From: a virus
Strand: one strand, 5' to 3'
Length of the DNA: 64,000 nucleotides
Virus record (IMG/VR): IMGVR_UViG_3300038454_000106
Span: 37,698-101,697 of that record
The number at the start of each line of letters is the position of its first letter. Positions within the stretch are counted from its first letter, which is position 1. The notes under the pieces are model-generated. The model made no database searches. It was not told the origin of the DNA and saw only the letters and a program-made list of their open reading frames with translations. Of this stretch, positions 31,470 through 39,718 are shown one piece after another. The translations under genes and the position numbers were made by a program.

Positions 31470-31727
31470 CTAGCGCCTTCGCTTCCAGAAGTACCGTCCG
31501 CCAAGGAGCGCACCTGCCGCGCCACCGACGGCGGCCCAGAGCTTCCAGTTGCCGAGCACGTCAGTCACGCCCGCGAGCTGATCGATGCCTTCCATGCTGG
31601 CTGGATTCCAGAAGAACGCGCCATGTGCACCCTCACTGGTGCCATAGGCGGGCACGATCCGGATCCGCTGGTACGGATTCAGCGGCTCGAGGCCAGCGAC
31701 CTGCTGCCAACGGCGGGCGGCGATCAT
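31470..31727 (-). CDS. tail-anchored membrane protein, 85 aa
   Basis: The start MIAARRWQQVAGLEP at 31727 is set by the TATGCT box 6 nt upstream. The C-terminal segment LWAAVGGAAGALLGGRYF is followed by WKRRR, a tail anchor with a basic end. Confidence 0.6.
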   Translation of the reverse strand: MIAARRWQQVAGLEPLNPYQRIRIVPAYGTSEGAHGAFFWNPASMEGIDQLAGVTDVLGNWKLWAAVGGAAGALLGGRYFWKRRR

Positions 31728-31733
31728 GCCAGT

Positions 31734-31739
31734 AGCATA
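31734..31739 (-). promoter_or_regulatory. -10 box TATGCT, leaderless-type
   Basis: TATGCT-N6-ATG before the 31470-31727 gene. Confidence 0.5.
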
Positions 31740-31760
31740 CACGGTGACTTACGGAGCGTG

Positions 31761-32387
31761 CTAGTGAATCGGGACGCTACCCCGGAGGACCGCCAGATTG
31801 AAGGCTCGCCGCACCGGGGGATAGAGACTACACAGCCGGCCCATCTCCCGCGGAATCTGGTCCCGGAGCGGGTCTCGGTCACTCCAACGGATCCAGCCGT
31901 CGACATCGGCCATGGACACGTCAGTCTCCGTCTCGCTGGCGTGCTGATCGGTCGATGGCGCTGCGTCGGTGCGCTCCAAGTGGACCACGTAGCCGGCCAG
32001 CGCCAGGGGGTGCCGATCCTCGAGCTGGCGCAGGGTGGCCAACTCATACTGGTACCGACAGTCATCCACCACGTACAGCGGGCCGTCCTCGGCGACAACT
32101 CGGTCGATCAGGGCCTTGACGAGCACACCCTGTCCCAGGCCAGACCGGAGTCCATCGCCGATGCGCTGCAAGAGCCAGCGCGGAGTGACTCCATAGCGAG
32201 AATCGATGGCTTCCTTGCGCGCCGGATCGCGCAACATCTCATTCGTGAAACCGAAGGCATGAGACACGATCGAACGCAGCGGCTCAGCAAACGAGAGCAG
32301 TCTCGCACCATAGGTCGCGACGAGAATCTCGGCCGCCGTCGACTTGCCGGTCTGCTTCCGCCCGTGAAACGCGATGATCGTTTTCAT
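31761..32387 (-). CDS. deoxynucleoside monophosphate kinase
   Basis: 208 residues with the Walker A motif HGRKQTGKST at residues 8-17, then TPRWLLQRIG and the YVVDDCRYQYEL block seen in T4 gp1-like dNMP kinases. It phosphorylates dNMPs for virus DNA synthesis. ATGA overlap with the 32384 gene; clusters with the methylase and polymerase. Confidence 0.85.
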   Translation of the reverse strand: MKTIIAFHGRKQTGKSTAAEILVATYGARLLSFAEPLRSIVSHAFGFTNEMLRDPARKEAIDSRYGVTPRWLLQRIGDGLRSGLGQGVLVKALIDRVVAEDGPLYVVDDCRYQYELATLRQLEDRHPLALAGYVVHLERTDAAPSTDQHASETETDVSMADVDGWIRWSDRDPLRDQIPREMGRLCSLYPPVRRAFNLAVLRGSVPIH

Positions 32388-33250
32388 TCAGCGACGCTAG
32401 ATGGCCTAGACGACACCGGGCCATTGCTGCCGTCGTCGGCGATCTGGACCGGCACCTCACCGTAGAGCACGTCATCGTCGCGATCGGACCTGTGTGCCAT
32501 GGTGCGATTCCGCACGTCGGGCCGCAACGCGTCAAACGCCTTGCGCAGGGCGACCTCTGCGAGAATCACAGCCCGCAGCTCGCCCTCGACGGGGAGCCAG
32601 CTCTCGTGCCCGACGCCATCGAAGCCCGCACAGTACTCCACCACGACGTCACGATTGTTGATCACCACGCGATAGGAACCAGCGACCTTACCACCCTCGT
32701 AGGTGAACCGGATCACGCGACGCTTGTTATCGGCGCGACGCTTGACCTCGGCGTTGATGACGTTGAATCGAGCCTCGGCCTCCCGCTGGCGTTCGGCCTC
32801 CCGCCGGCGTTTCTCGAGCTGCCAGCTCGTGGCGAACTCACGCAGGTTGCGCTCGATAGTCTCGAGATACGCGCTGAGCCGGTGGCCTGAGTCCATGACA
32901 GCGTCGATCGCCTGCATGAGCACCGTCATGCGCTGGAGCGCCTGCTCGGTCTGGGCCTCGACCTGTGCGTCGTGGAGCGCCTGGTAGACGGTGTGGTGGG
33001 ATTGCACGACGCGCGCGCTGAGCCCAGCGGCCGTACACGCCATCTCGGCGGCCTCGGTGAGCAGCCGGCTCGATGAGCGAACCGTGTCTCCACGGCCCGT
33101 CGAGTATCTCCAGCCCTCGTGTGCGATCGCGCCGATCAGGTCATGGAGAACCTCTGGATCGAGGCCTGGCACGTAGTCTCTGAATCGCTCGAAGAGCGTT
33201 TGCTCGAACGGATCGCTCGTTGGCTTGATTTCCACGTCGGACTCGCTCAT
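32384..33250 (-). CDS. helical protein, 288 aa
   Basis: Starts MSESDVEIKPTSDPFEQT at 33250, coupled by ATGA to the methylase upstream. A long coiled coil (LEKRRREAERQREAEARFNV) lies in the middle, then a beta segment and an acidic tail. It may be a replication accessory protein; it is not recognised. Confidence 0.6.
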   Translation of the reverse strand: MSESDVEIKPTSDPFEQTLFERFRDYVPGLDPEVLHDLIGAIAHEGWRYSTGRGDTVRSSSRLLTEAAEMACTAAGLSARVVQSHHTVYQALHDAQVEAQTEQALQRMTVLMQAIDAVMDSGHRLSAYLETIERNLREFATSWQLEKRRREAERQREAEARFNVINAEVKRRADNKRRVIRFTYEGGKVAGSYRVVINNRDVVVEYCAGFDGVGHESWLPVEGELRAVILAEVALRKAFDALRPDVRNRTMAHRSDRDDDVLYGEVPVQIADDGSNGPVSSRPSSVAE

Positions 33251-34074
33251 GGCTCCCTCCCGATGTTGCTGGTGATGAGTAGGCACTCAGCCGCCTGCCG
33301 GCGCGTGCTATCTGCCGCGATGGTGCGAGACTCGAAGATGGGCTCGACGGTGGCCCACCGGTAGAGCCCCCGGATGCGAGGCGTGTCCGCGTTGCTCGTG
33401 ACGACGGCAGCGCCGCGACGTGCGGCGCTCCACAAGACCCGCGCGAGCTGCTCCTGATCGTCGGGACCGAACCCCTCCGCCGTGTAGCCATCGAAGCCCT
33501 CGTCATAGGGTGGATCGGCGTAGATGACCGGGGGAGCGACGCGAGTGATCTCCCGAGCGATGACATCGTTGGCGAGCGCGTGGCCGATGGCAGCGTTCTG
33601 CAGCGCGCTCGCCGCGGCCTGGAACGCGTCGAGGCTAGCGAGATACTGGCGACCGTCGCCATAGGGCACGTTGAACTCGCCGGCCTGGTTGACCCGCCAG
33701 AGGCCGTTGAAGGCAAACGCGTTGAGGTAGAAGAACCGAGCCGCATCGTCGAGCGTCCGTGCGCCATACTTGACCAGACTGCGCTCCTTCTCGTACTGGT
33801 CACGTGCGCTGCGCGTCCAGATCCGCTCGGAGGCGAGCGTGTGGAGAGCCAGTGGCGAGCGACAGACCCATCGCCAGGCATTGACGACGTCGGAGCAGGC
33901 ATCGGCGAGCAGCATCCGGCGCTCCGGCATCGCCAAGGCAACGGCGCCGGCCCCGAGAAATGGCTCGACATAGAGGGCGCCTGGGCGGGCCTCGAGCGCC
34001 CGCTCGAGGAGCGGGACGATCGTCGAGACCAGACGACGTTTGCCGCCCGGCCATCGGAAGATGGGCTCGGCCAT
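33247..34074 (-). CDS. Dam-type adenine-N6 DNA methyltransferase (D12 class)
   Basis: 275 residues with FRWPGGKRRL (S-adenosylmethionine site), YVEPFLGAGAVAL and the catalytic VIYADPPYDEGF. It probably methylates adenine in a short palindromic site, which would protect or mark element DNA. In one operon with the dNMP kinase. Confidence 0.9.
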   Translation of the reverse strand: MAEPIFRWPGGKRRLVSTIVPLLERALEARPGALYVEPFLGAGAVALAMPERRMLLADACSDVVNAWRWVCRSPLALHTLASERIWTRSARDQYEKERSLVKYGARTLDDAARFFYLNAFAFNGLWRVNQAGEFNVPYGDGRQYLASLDAFQAAASALQNAAIGHALANDVIAREITRVAPPVIYADPPYDEGFDGYTAEGFGPDDQEQLARVLWSAARRGAAVVTSNADTPRIRGLYRWATVEPIFESRTIAADSTRRQAAECLLITSNIGREP

Positions 34075-34080
34075 AGGGCC

Positions 34081-34344
34081 TCAACGTGCGTGCTGCGTCA
34101 GCGCCAACTCGCGCATCGCCGGATAGACCTGCTCGCACGAGGCCAGGAGGTGATGCTCCATCGCGTCGAGGTGTGCGATGCACTTTCTCACGATGGCCTC
34201 CATGGCTGCGCGCGGATCCGCATCGAACGCGTGCTCGAACGTCGGCATCGGCGCTGCGTGCACACGAAGTCTCAGGCCGCCCTGGGTGAGGGTCCAGCAG
34301 AACTCGAGATCTCCATCGGTCGCGACACTGGTGATATTCAGCAT
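34081..34344 (-). CDS. hypothetical protein, 87 aa
   Basis: MLNITSVATDGDLEFCWTLT, beta N-terminus then helices. Its start is 7 nt after a TAGCGT box, with no Shine-Dalgarno. First gene of the methylase-kinase operon. Confidence 0.6.
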   Translation of the reverse strand: MLNITSVATDGDLEFCWTLTQGGLRLRVHAAPMPTFEHAFDADPRAAMEAIVRKCIAHLDAMEHHLLASCEQVYPAMRELALTQHAR

Positions 34345-34351
34345 GGCTCAC

Positions 34352-34357
34352 ACGCTA
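34352..34357 (-). promoter_or_regulatory. -10 box TAGCGT, leaderless-type
   Basis: TAGCGT-GTGAGCC-ATG before the gene ending at 34081, heading the methylase / dNMP kinase operon. Confidence 0.55.
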
Positions 34358-34370
34358 GCGGACGCAGACG

Positions 34371-37124
34371 TCAGACCTCTGCCCACGACTTTCCTTTCTT
34401 GGTCTCGATCGGGAACGGGATCGTCATGCCGTTGACGGCCGTGTGACTCTGCTCGAAGCAGTCTTTGACATCGACCATGAGCCGGTCGGCGTCGTCCTCG
34501 TCGCACTCGAAGATCACCGCATCGTGCACGTCGATGATCGGAAACGCACGGCGACGAAACCTGCGCAGACGCGGCATGATCCGAACAAGCCCGCTCTTGA
34601 TCATGTAGGCGCTGAACGACTGGATGCCCCAATTCACCACGTCGGCCGGCGAGAACATGCCGAGCGGGAACGCACGGAGCCGGTTCAGGAGGAGGCATCG
34701 CATCTCGTGCGGTGGCTTCGCAACTGCAGTCAAGATGCGCTGCTTCCAGGCAATGAGCTGGTGCATCTTCGAGCGCATGAGCGCGATCATCTCGCGTGTC
34801 TTGGCGAGTGAGATCGTCGGGTCACCGAGCTTGACGATGAGCGTCTTGTGGACCGTCTCCTCGGAGCCCTCGTAGAACGAGGCATATTCGGCGTTCTTGA
34901 CGCCCTCACGCAGGATCGAGCGCGATACATCATCCAGCTCCCAGAACTGGGGCCACACCACGGCTGCAAACTCGGCGTGAATGTCCTTACCCCTGGCGAA
35001 GACATCGCAGAGCCAGTCATCGCCTGAGACGAGTGCGATGGCACGGGCCTCCTGCTGCCTGACATCGAACCCGACGAAGATCCGGCCCAGCGGCGCCACG
35101 ACCTGCGCGCGGAGATTCGGGAGCCCAGCGAAGCACACACCACGGCGCGGGATGATCGTGTCGGTGTGCGGACACTCGCCCTTCTTGGGCTTGCTGTGCC
35201 AATAGGCATCAACGCCGACGAGAAGCACCTTGCTCTTGCAGGCGAGGCACTGCATCGGATCGCCCTTGGAGTAGTTTTGGACAACTGGCGCTGAGGCGCC
35301 CCATCGGCCGGTAATCTTGTGTACCGCCCACGTGGGATGGATGCGACCATCATCCTGGACGTGACCGAAGATCGTCTGTCCCTTCTCGTCGACGTGATCG
35401 TACATCGGCAAGACGAAGGTCCCGTAGATCTTCTCACGCTCGCGGAACTCGATGAGCTTCTGCACCATCTGGACGTGCCGGAACTGCTCGAGCACCTCGG
35501 CATCCGTCGCGGGCTGCTTACCGCTCTTCGATCGCTTCTTGAGGAACAGGCCAAGCGACTGGAGCAGTGCCACGACCTGGAGCTGTGCATTCGGATTGAA
35601 CTGCCAGCCCTTCTTTGTAGCTCGCTTTTCGATCTCGGCTCGCCGGAGGTGATAGCGCTCGATCGCCTTGTCGGGATCGGTCTTGCGCTTGACGTTGGCT
35701 TGCTGCGCGGCGAGCCGATCCCAGACCTCGCTACGCTTGCTATCGACGGCCTCGCGCAGCTCGAGGAGCGAGCGGTCGATGACGTCCTTGAGGACGATGG
35801 CCAGCTCGAGATTCACCTCGCGGCTCATCGGGATGCCGTCGAGATGCATCTGGCCTGCGATGAGCGCACACTGGCGATCCAACTCGTAGACCTGCTCGAC
35901 CTCTCGGCGCTTGATCCAGAGCGTGAGCGGCGCCGTCAACGCATGCGTGCTGAGAACATCCTTGGCACAGTACGTGACCGTGTCTTGGTCCGAGTCACCG
36001 CTCGCCCTATACTCGGACTTCCACGGCTCGACGGCCCAGAACTGCGACACGATGGTCTGCAGCTTGTGGCTCATGCCAGGGAACGTGACGTGATGCATGA
36101 GCATCGTGTCGTCCCACGCGTCATCCACCTCGAAGCCGAGCGCCTTGAAGACCGTACGGTCATAACCGATGCCATTCTGGCCAATCTTGCGGATGGCTGG
36201 ATTCTTGAGCAGCAGGCGCAAGAGACGGACTGCATTTGAGCTCAAGAGGCTCCATAGCACCGAGCAAGCCCAGCTTTCGGTGGCGAGCCCGAGCACGCGG
36301 ATCTTCGCTGCGAAGGGCTGGCGCGCATCATGACGCTTGGGGTTGTCGACGTAGGTCTCGAGGTCGATCGTGATCGCGCGTTCCTGCAGGGCTCGTCGGT
36401 ACGCATCGGCCACGAGCTTGTTGGCACGAGTGACGTCGGCGATCTCGGTCTCGATGCCCGAGAAGTCGAGGCGGATGTCACGACCCCGCGCGAGCGACTC
36501 GATCTTGCCCGCTGAGTAGACCAGGTTCCAGAAGCCGATCTCGGCCGCATGCGCGCCCTTCACCTCGCCACCACCGCGCAGGATCGCAGCCGGGTGGATC
36601 GTCGGGATCACGTCGCGCACACGGCCCGTGCCGTCGACATCGACGGCGTGCCACGTGTCCGCCAGCTCGGTGATGCCCTCGAGCCGCGTGGGCAATAGCG
36701 TGCGCGCTGCGATGGCACCCAGTGCGAGGATCGGCACTGGAGGAAGCGAGGCCAGCTCGCGCTGAAGTCGTGGCAAGCAGGCCTTGGCGGCGAGAAGTTT
36801 CTCCTTGATGTCAGCGTTCGGCGGCGGACGGCAAAGCGTCGAGTTCGTGATCCACACCGTCGAGCGATCACGATGAACTTGACTCAGCATCTTGGTGACT
36901 AGCGCGCCCGACGGGCCGATGAAGGGACGAGCCATCTGACACTCTTGTGCGCCAGGGCTTTCTCCGACGATGATCCAGGCCGGATCCTCGGCTGGCCCCT
37001 CGGCGGTAACTGGAGTCGCGGGCATGCCATTACGGGAGAACGGGCACGAAGCACAGTCCGCGCCGGCGACCGATCCTCGACGGTAGGTCCGGATTACCCC
37101 GTCGAATGGGAGATCGTCATCCAC
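34371..37124 (-). CDS. uracil-DNA glycosylase / 3'-5' exonuclease / family A DNA polymerase fusion
   Basis: 917 residues. Residues 20-200 are a family 4/5 uracil-DNA glycosylase: GESPGAQE at 54-61, HPA at 177-179 and Cys24, Cys27, Cys98, Cys116 placed as the iron-sulfur ligands. Residues about 245-400 are a DnaQ-like exonuclease (TIDLETY, then GQNGIGYDRTVF and YCAKDVLSTHALT). The C-terminal 350 residues are polymerase I-type, with motif A FDVRQQEARA, motif B REGVKNAEYASFYEG and motif C VHDAVIFE. There is no 5' nuclease domain. It is probably the replicative polymerase of the element, able to excise uracil. GTG start with a -10 box 8 nt upstream. Confidence 0.93.
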   Translation of the reverse strand: MDDDLPFDGVIRTYRRGSVAGADCASCPFSRNGMPATPVTAEGPAEDPAWIIVGESPGAQECQMARPFIGPSGALVTKMLSQVHRDRSTVWITNSTLCRPPPNADIKEKLLAAKACLPRLQRELASLPPVPILALGAIAARTLLPTRLEGITELADTWHAVDVDGTGRVRDVIPTIHPAAILRGGGEVKGAHAAEIGFWNLVYSAGKIESLARGRDIRLDFSGIETEIADVTRANKLVADAYRRALQERAITIDLETYVDNPKRHDARQPFAAKIRVLGLATESWACSVLWSLLSSNAVRLLRLLLKNPAIRKIGQNGIGYDRTVFKALGFEVDDAWDDTMLMHHVTFPGMSHKLQTIVSQFWAVEPWKSEYRASGDSDQDTVTYCAKDVLSTHALTAPLTLWIKRREVEQVYELDRQCALIAGQMHLDGIPMSREVNLELAIVLKDVIDRSLLELREAVDSKRSEVWDRLAAQQANVKRKTDPDKAIERYHLRRAEIEKRATKKGWQFNPNAQLQVVALLQSLGLFLKKRSKSGKQPATDAEVLEQFRHVQMVQKLIEFREREKIYGTFVLPMYDHVDEKGQTIFGHVQDDGRIHPTWAVHKITGRWGASAPVVQNYSKGDPMQCLACKSKVLLVGVDAYWHSKPKKGECPHTDTIIPRRGVCFAGLPNLRAQVVAPLGRIFVGFDVRQQEARAIALVSGDDWLCDVFARGKDIHAEFAAVVWPQFWELDDVSRSILREGVKNAEYASFYEGSEETVHKTLIVKLGDPTISLAKTREMIALMRSKMHQLIAWKQRILTAVAKPPHEMRCLLLNRLRAFPLGMFSPADVVNWGIQSFSAYMIKSGLVRIMPRLRRFRRRAFPIIDVHDAVIFECDEDDADRLMVDVKDCFEQSHTAVNGMTIPFPIETKKGKSWAEV

Positions 37125-37132
37125 GAGGTGGG

Positions 37133-37138
37133 AGGCTA
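37133..37138 (-). promoter_or_regulatory. -10 box TAGCCT for the polymerase gene
   Basis: TAGCCT lies 8 nt before the GTG at 37124. A TTGACG element is 11 nt further upstream, as mirrored in the rightward promoter. Confidence 0.5.
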
Positions 37139-37150
37139 CGGGCCTGCGAC

Positions 37151-37173
37151 GTCAACACGTGCCGCGTGTTGAC
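37151..37173. promoter_or_regulatory. perfect 9-bp inverted repeat between divergent promoters
   Basis: GTCAACACG and CGTGTTGAC separated by 5 nt, exactly between the polymerase promoter and the 37198 promoter. TTGAC is 11 nt from the -10 box on each side, so one bound protein or paired -35-like elements could serve both directions. Confidence 0.65.
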
Positions 37174-37185
37174 ATCTCTTGTCGC

Positions 37186-37191
37186 TATGAT
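37186..37191 (+). promoter_or_regulatory. -10 box TATGAT, leaderless-type
   Basis: TATGAT-CGTGTC-ATG before the gene at 37198. Confidence 0.5.
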
Positions 37192-37197
37192 CGTGTC

Positions 37198-37365
37198 ATG
37201 ATGGTCCGGCGATGGACATCCCGCTGGTGCCTCGTAGGCCTCACGTTCGCGGCGATGCCGCCCGTGGGAAATGGAGACGGTCTGGAGGGAGCCGGAATGC
37301 GTACCCTCGAGCGGAACGTGAGGGGGTCGTTCCTCCCGAGGACGCGGTCCCGGAGCCATCGGTGA
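37198..37365 (+). CDS. small protein, 55 aa
   Basis: MMVRRWTSRWCLVGLTFAAM begins it. One weak hydrophobic segment, then a basic Arg/Ser-rich end. The stop overlaps the next GTG (GTGA). Divergent from the polymerase. Unknown. Confidence 0.5.
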   Translation: MMVRRWTSRWCLVGLTFAAMPPVGNGDGLEGAGMRTLERNVRGSFLPRTRSRSHR

Positions 37366-37685
37366 CGACCTACTGGATCTGTCTCCGATGGAACCACGCC
37401 ACCATCGGGCCGCCGGAGTGCCCTTGCTGCCAGGATCACGTCCGCATCGATCTCAACGATCCGGATCACGACGTTGACGCCGAGCTACGCGTCTGGTGGC
37501 GACTGCGCATGGCGCAGAAGCCACCAGCGCTACAAGCGGACATCGCCTCTGCCGGGTGGGGTCTGTATGGTCCGGGCTGGGATCGGACCGTGGCAGCGCT
37601 CGTGGAGGGCGCTCGTCGACGGTCGACGGGCTTTTACGTCCTCAGCCGTGAGTATGAGGATGTCTACTATGGCTTCGTGAGGTAA
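37362..37685 (+). CDS. hypothetical protein, 107 aa
   Basis: The GTG start is at 37362 inside the previous stop. N-terminal WICLRWNHATIGPPECPCCQ with CPCC may bind metal. The C-terminus is aromatic-rich (FYVLSREYEDVYYGFV). Overlaps the leftward gene at 37667 tail to tail. Unknown. Confidence 0.6.
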   Translation: MTTYWICLRWNHATIGPPECPCCQDHVRIDLNDPDHDVDAELRVWWRLRMAQKPPALQADIASAGWGLYGPGWDRTVAALVEGARRRSTGFYVLSREYEDVYYGFVR

Positions 37686-38158
37686 CTCGGCCAGACCAGT
37701 GCCTTGGGCACGAGCAGGACGCGATCCGGAGTTCCACCCATCTCGATCGCGATCTGCGCGGCCTCGACCATGTCAGCGGCGAGGACGAAGCTCGTCTCGC
37801 GTCCCTCGGAGACGGTCCAGCAGCGCAGCTCGGCCAGGCGGCCGAACAGGGCGCCGAGCGCCTGCTCCTTGGCCGTCATGGCAGCCAACTCGTCTCGGAG
37901 GGACTCGATGGTCTTCTCGCGATCGATGGCGCACCCACCTGCCCACTCGAGCTGACTACGGAGCGCCTCGATCTCCTCCTGCGCCTGCTCGAGGAGGCTC
38001 GCAACGGAGCCCTCGATCGGAGCGTGCGCTTCCGCATCATCGTCGTCATCGTCGTCGATGTACTCGCCAGCCGAGAGATCGATGTCCTCCACGGGGGGGA
38101 CCTCCTTGACCTTGGCCAGAGTCGGTCGGGAGGCGTTCTGTCGAGACGTAACCGCCAT
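37667..38158 (-). CDS. coiled-coil protein with acidic run, 163 aa
   Basis: The start MAVTSRQNASRPTLAK at 38158 is chosen because GAGGAGG lies 6 nt upstream. A run of seven Asp (YIDDDDDDDAE) precedes a coiled coil (LLEQAQEEIEALRSQLEW). The C-terminal part is alpha/beta. Could be scaffold-like. Unknown. Confidence 0.6.
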   Translation of the reverse strand: MAVTSRQNASRPTLAKVKEVPPVEDIDLSAGEYIDDDDDDDAEAHAPIEGSVASLLEQAQEEIEALRSQLEWAGGCAIDREKTIESLRDELAAMTAKEQALGALFGRLAELRCWTVSEGRETSFVLAADMVEAAQIAIEMGGTPDRVLLVPKALVWPSYLTKP

Positions 38159-38173
38159 GGACATCCTCCTCGC

Positions 38174-38293
38174 TCAGCGACGCCGGCGCTTCCGGGACTT
38201 CTTGCGAGCCTTGCAGCGACGCGGACAGCAACTCGACAGCTTCAGGCGCTTGCCGCCCTTGCCGACACACCGACGGGTGGTTCGCTTGGCCAT
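38174..38293 (-). CDS. very basic Cys peptide, 39 aa
   Basis: MAKRTTRRCVGKGGKRLKLS then CCPRRCKARKK and an Arg tail; half of the residues are Lys/Arg and there are four Cys. AAGGAG lies 10 nt upstream. Probably a virion DNA-condensing or core peptide, like those of several membrane-containing viruses. That role is inference. Confidence 0.65.
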   Translation of the reverse strand: MAKRTTRRCVGKGGKRLKLSSCCPRRCKARKKSRKRRRR

Positions 38294-38388
38294 GATGCAT
38301 TGACTCCTTGCGGCCAAGGATAGTCACGCAAATTGACCGGTTGCAACCCCGTTTTGTCACTCGTGCTCGGGATGTCAACGCGAGTCGC

Positions 38389-38394
38389 TAGACT
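38389..38394 (+). promoter_or_regulatory. -10 box TAGACT, leaderless-type
   Basis: TAGACT-GCCATCC-ATG before the gene at 38402. A GTCAACGC element lies 9 nt upstream of the box. Confidence 0.6.
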
Positions 38395-38401
38395 GCCATC
38401 C

Positions 38402-38683
38402 ATGCGCTACCCTGACCAGCTCCGGCAGCTCTCCAGGGGAATCGAGGCCGTCATGGACGTCCTCGAGTTCCTGGCTCGACTCACGCAGAACACAGCAGAT
38501 GACCAGGCCGTGGCCATCGTGCGGACCGTCCATGCGGCAGTGATCAGCGCGCTGAATGGTCTTGTCGGTCACCTGTCCCCCGAGGACGTACTCGACCAGC
38601 TCACCCGGCTCACGGAGGATCTGAAGCACAATGATCTCGCAACGGATACCGAGCTGGATCGGAAGTTCCGCGATCCGGGCTAG
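38402..38683 (+). CDS. helical protein, 93 aa
   Basis: MRYPDQLRQLSRGIEAVMDV and the rest predict an alpha-helical bundle, acidic toward the end. The start is set by the -10 box 7 nt upstream. Overlaps the lipoprotein gene tail to tail by 4 nt. Unknown. Confidence 0.65.
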   Translation: MRYPDQLRQLSRGIEAVMDVLEFLARLTQNTADDQAVAIVRTVHAAVISALNGLVGHLSPEDVLDQLTRLTEDLKHNDLATDTELDRKFRDPG

Positions 38684-39048
38684 TGCGCTGGTGGAGCCGG
38701 CATTCCGATCGTGGCGGTCGCCTGCAGGACCGAGCGGGCGGCCTCGGAGGCCTTGACGACGGCGGCATCGCTCGGGTCCAGCGCCGCCACGGCGATCGCC
38801 TTGTAGACGGTCTCGAACAGGAGCACGATGGTCTCTCGAGCCGACCGGTACGAGGCGAGTTCCCGCTTGGCTTGCTGCAGCTCGAGGGCCGCGTGGACGA
38901 TCAACGATTGGTGCGTGCGGTCCCAGACGAGGAACGCGTCGCGCGCCGCGTTGACGGTGACCAGGGTCGCCCGGAGCGTGCGCTGCTGCGCCGAGGGACC
39001 ACAGGCAACGGCAAGCAGGACGACCAGGCCGAGCCACGAGCGCCTCAT
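38680..39048 (-). CDS. small lipoprotein, 122 aa, possible spanin-like lysis factor
   Basis: MRRSWLGLVVLLAVACGPSA has a lipobox with Cys16; the mature part is a helical coiled coil (LELQQAKRELASYRSARETI). It overlaps the holin-like gene by 4 nt. A helical lipoprotein next to a holin suits an outer-membrane spanin, but no sequence family is recognised. Confidence 0.55.
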   Translation of the reverse strand: MRRSWLGLVVLLAVACGPSAQQRTLRATLVTVNAARDAFLVWDRTHQSLIVHAALELQQAKRELASYRSARETIVLLFETVYKAIAVAALDPSDAAVVKASEAARSVLQATATIGMPAPPAH

Positions 39049-39257
39049 GGCTCGACGGACTCTCGCCGCTTGGCCACGGCCAGGCCGACCGAGGTGAGCG
39101 TCTTGGTACTGGCATAGACGCCAAAGATCCAGGTCGTGTAGTCACGCCAGGCTTGGGCGTCGATGCGTCCTAGGGCAGTCAGCACCGTGGCGCCGACCAG
39201 AAGGAGAATGGCGATCACGCCCTTCTCACTGCTCCACAGGTCTGCGATGGCTCCCAT
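39045..39257 (-). CDS. holin-like membrane protein, 70 aa
   Basis: Two membrane segments (GVIAILLLVGATVLTALG and YTTWIFGVYASTKTLTSVGL), a short charged N-terminus and a basic end (AKRRESVEP). This is the size and topology of class II holins. It is followed by a small lipoprotein. It probably forms the lysis pore. Confidence 0.65.
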   Translation of the reverse strand: MGAIADLWSSEKGVIAILLLVGATVLTALGRIDAQAWRDYTTWIFGVYASTKTLTSVGLAVAKRRESVEP

Positions 39258-39355
39258 GGAGTCAGGATGTCATGAGTCCTTTCACTGGACGCAAACATTC
39301 GATAGGCTCGCCCCATACGCCGGACGTCAACGCAGCCGGTCAAGGAGCAAGTGAT

Positions 39356-39676
39356 ATGGCCAAGCGCGCTTTCAACCTTCTCCACTGCGCGGGCATCTAC
39401 AAGCGCGGTCCCAAGAAGGGCCGTGTGAAGGCGACCGATGGCTATGCCAGCCGAGGTCCAAACCGTTGCCCGGCAAAGATGCGTGTGACCAGCCAGAGGC
39501 GGGTGAAGCGCACTGCTGGCTGCCGAACACTGATCGAGAAGGCGTACAAGAGCGGTATCCTCAAGGGCCGCAAGCTCCAGGCCGAGCACAAGCCCACACC
39601 CCCGAGCGTTCCTGCGACGCAGGCCATGCTCAGGGGCGCCGGGCTCGGTCGCGCTGGACGCCGGCGCCGACGCTAG
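39356..39676 (+). CDS. basic protein, 106 aa
   Basis: Starts MAKRAFNLLHCAGIYKRGPK after AAGGAGCAAG. Lys/Arg-rich throughout, three Cys, ending GRAGRRRRR. Probably binds the packaged genome. A TAGGCT box at 39303 with TTTCAC 17 nt further upstream may be its promoter. Confidence 0.65.
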   Translation: MAKRAFNLLHCAGIYKRGPKKGRVKATDGYASRGPNRCPAKMRVTSQRRVKRTAGCRTLIEKAYKSGILKGRKLQAEHKPTPPSVPATQAMLRGAGLGRAGRRRRR

Positions 39677-39718
39677 CAAGCACAGACGTGGATTCGGTGC
39701 TGCCGGGGCTGGTCCACG

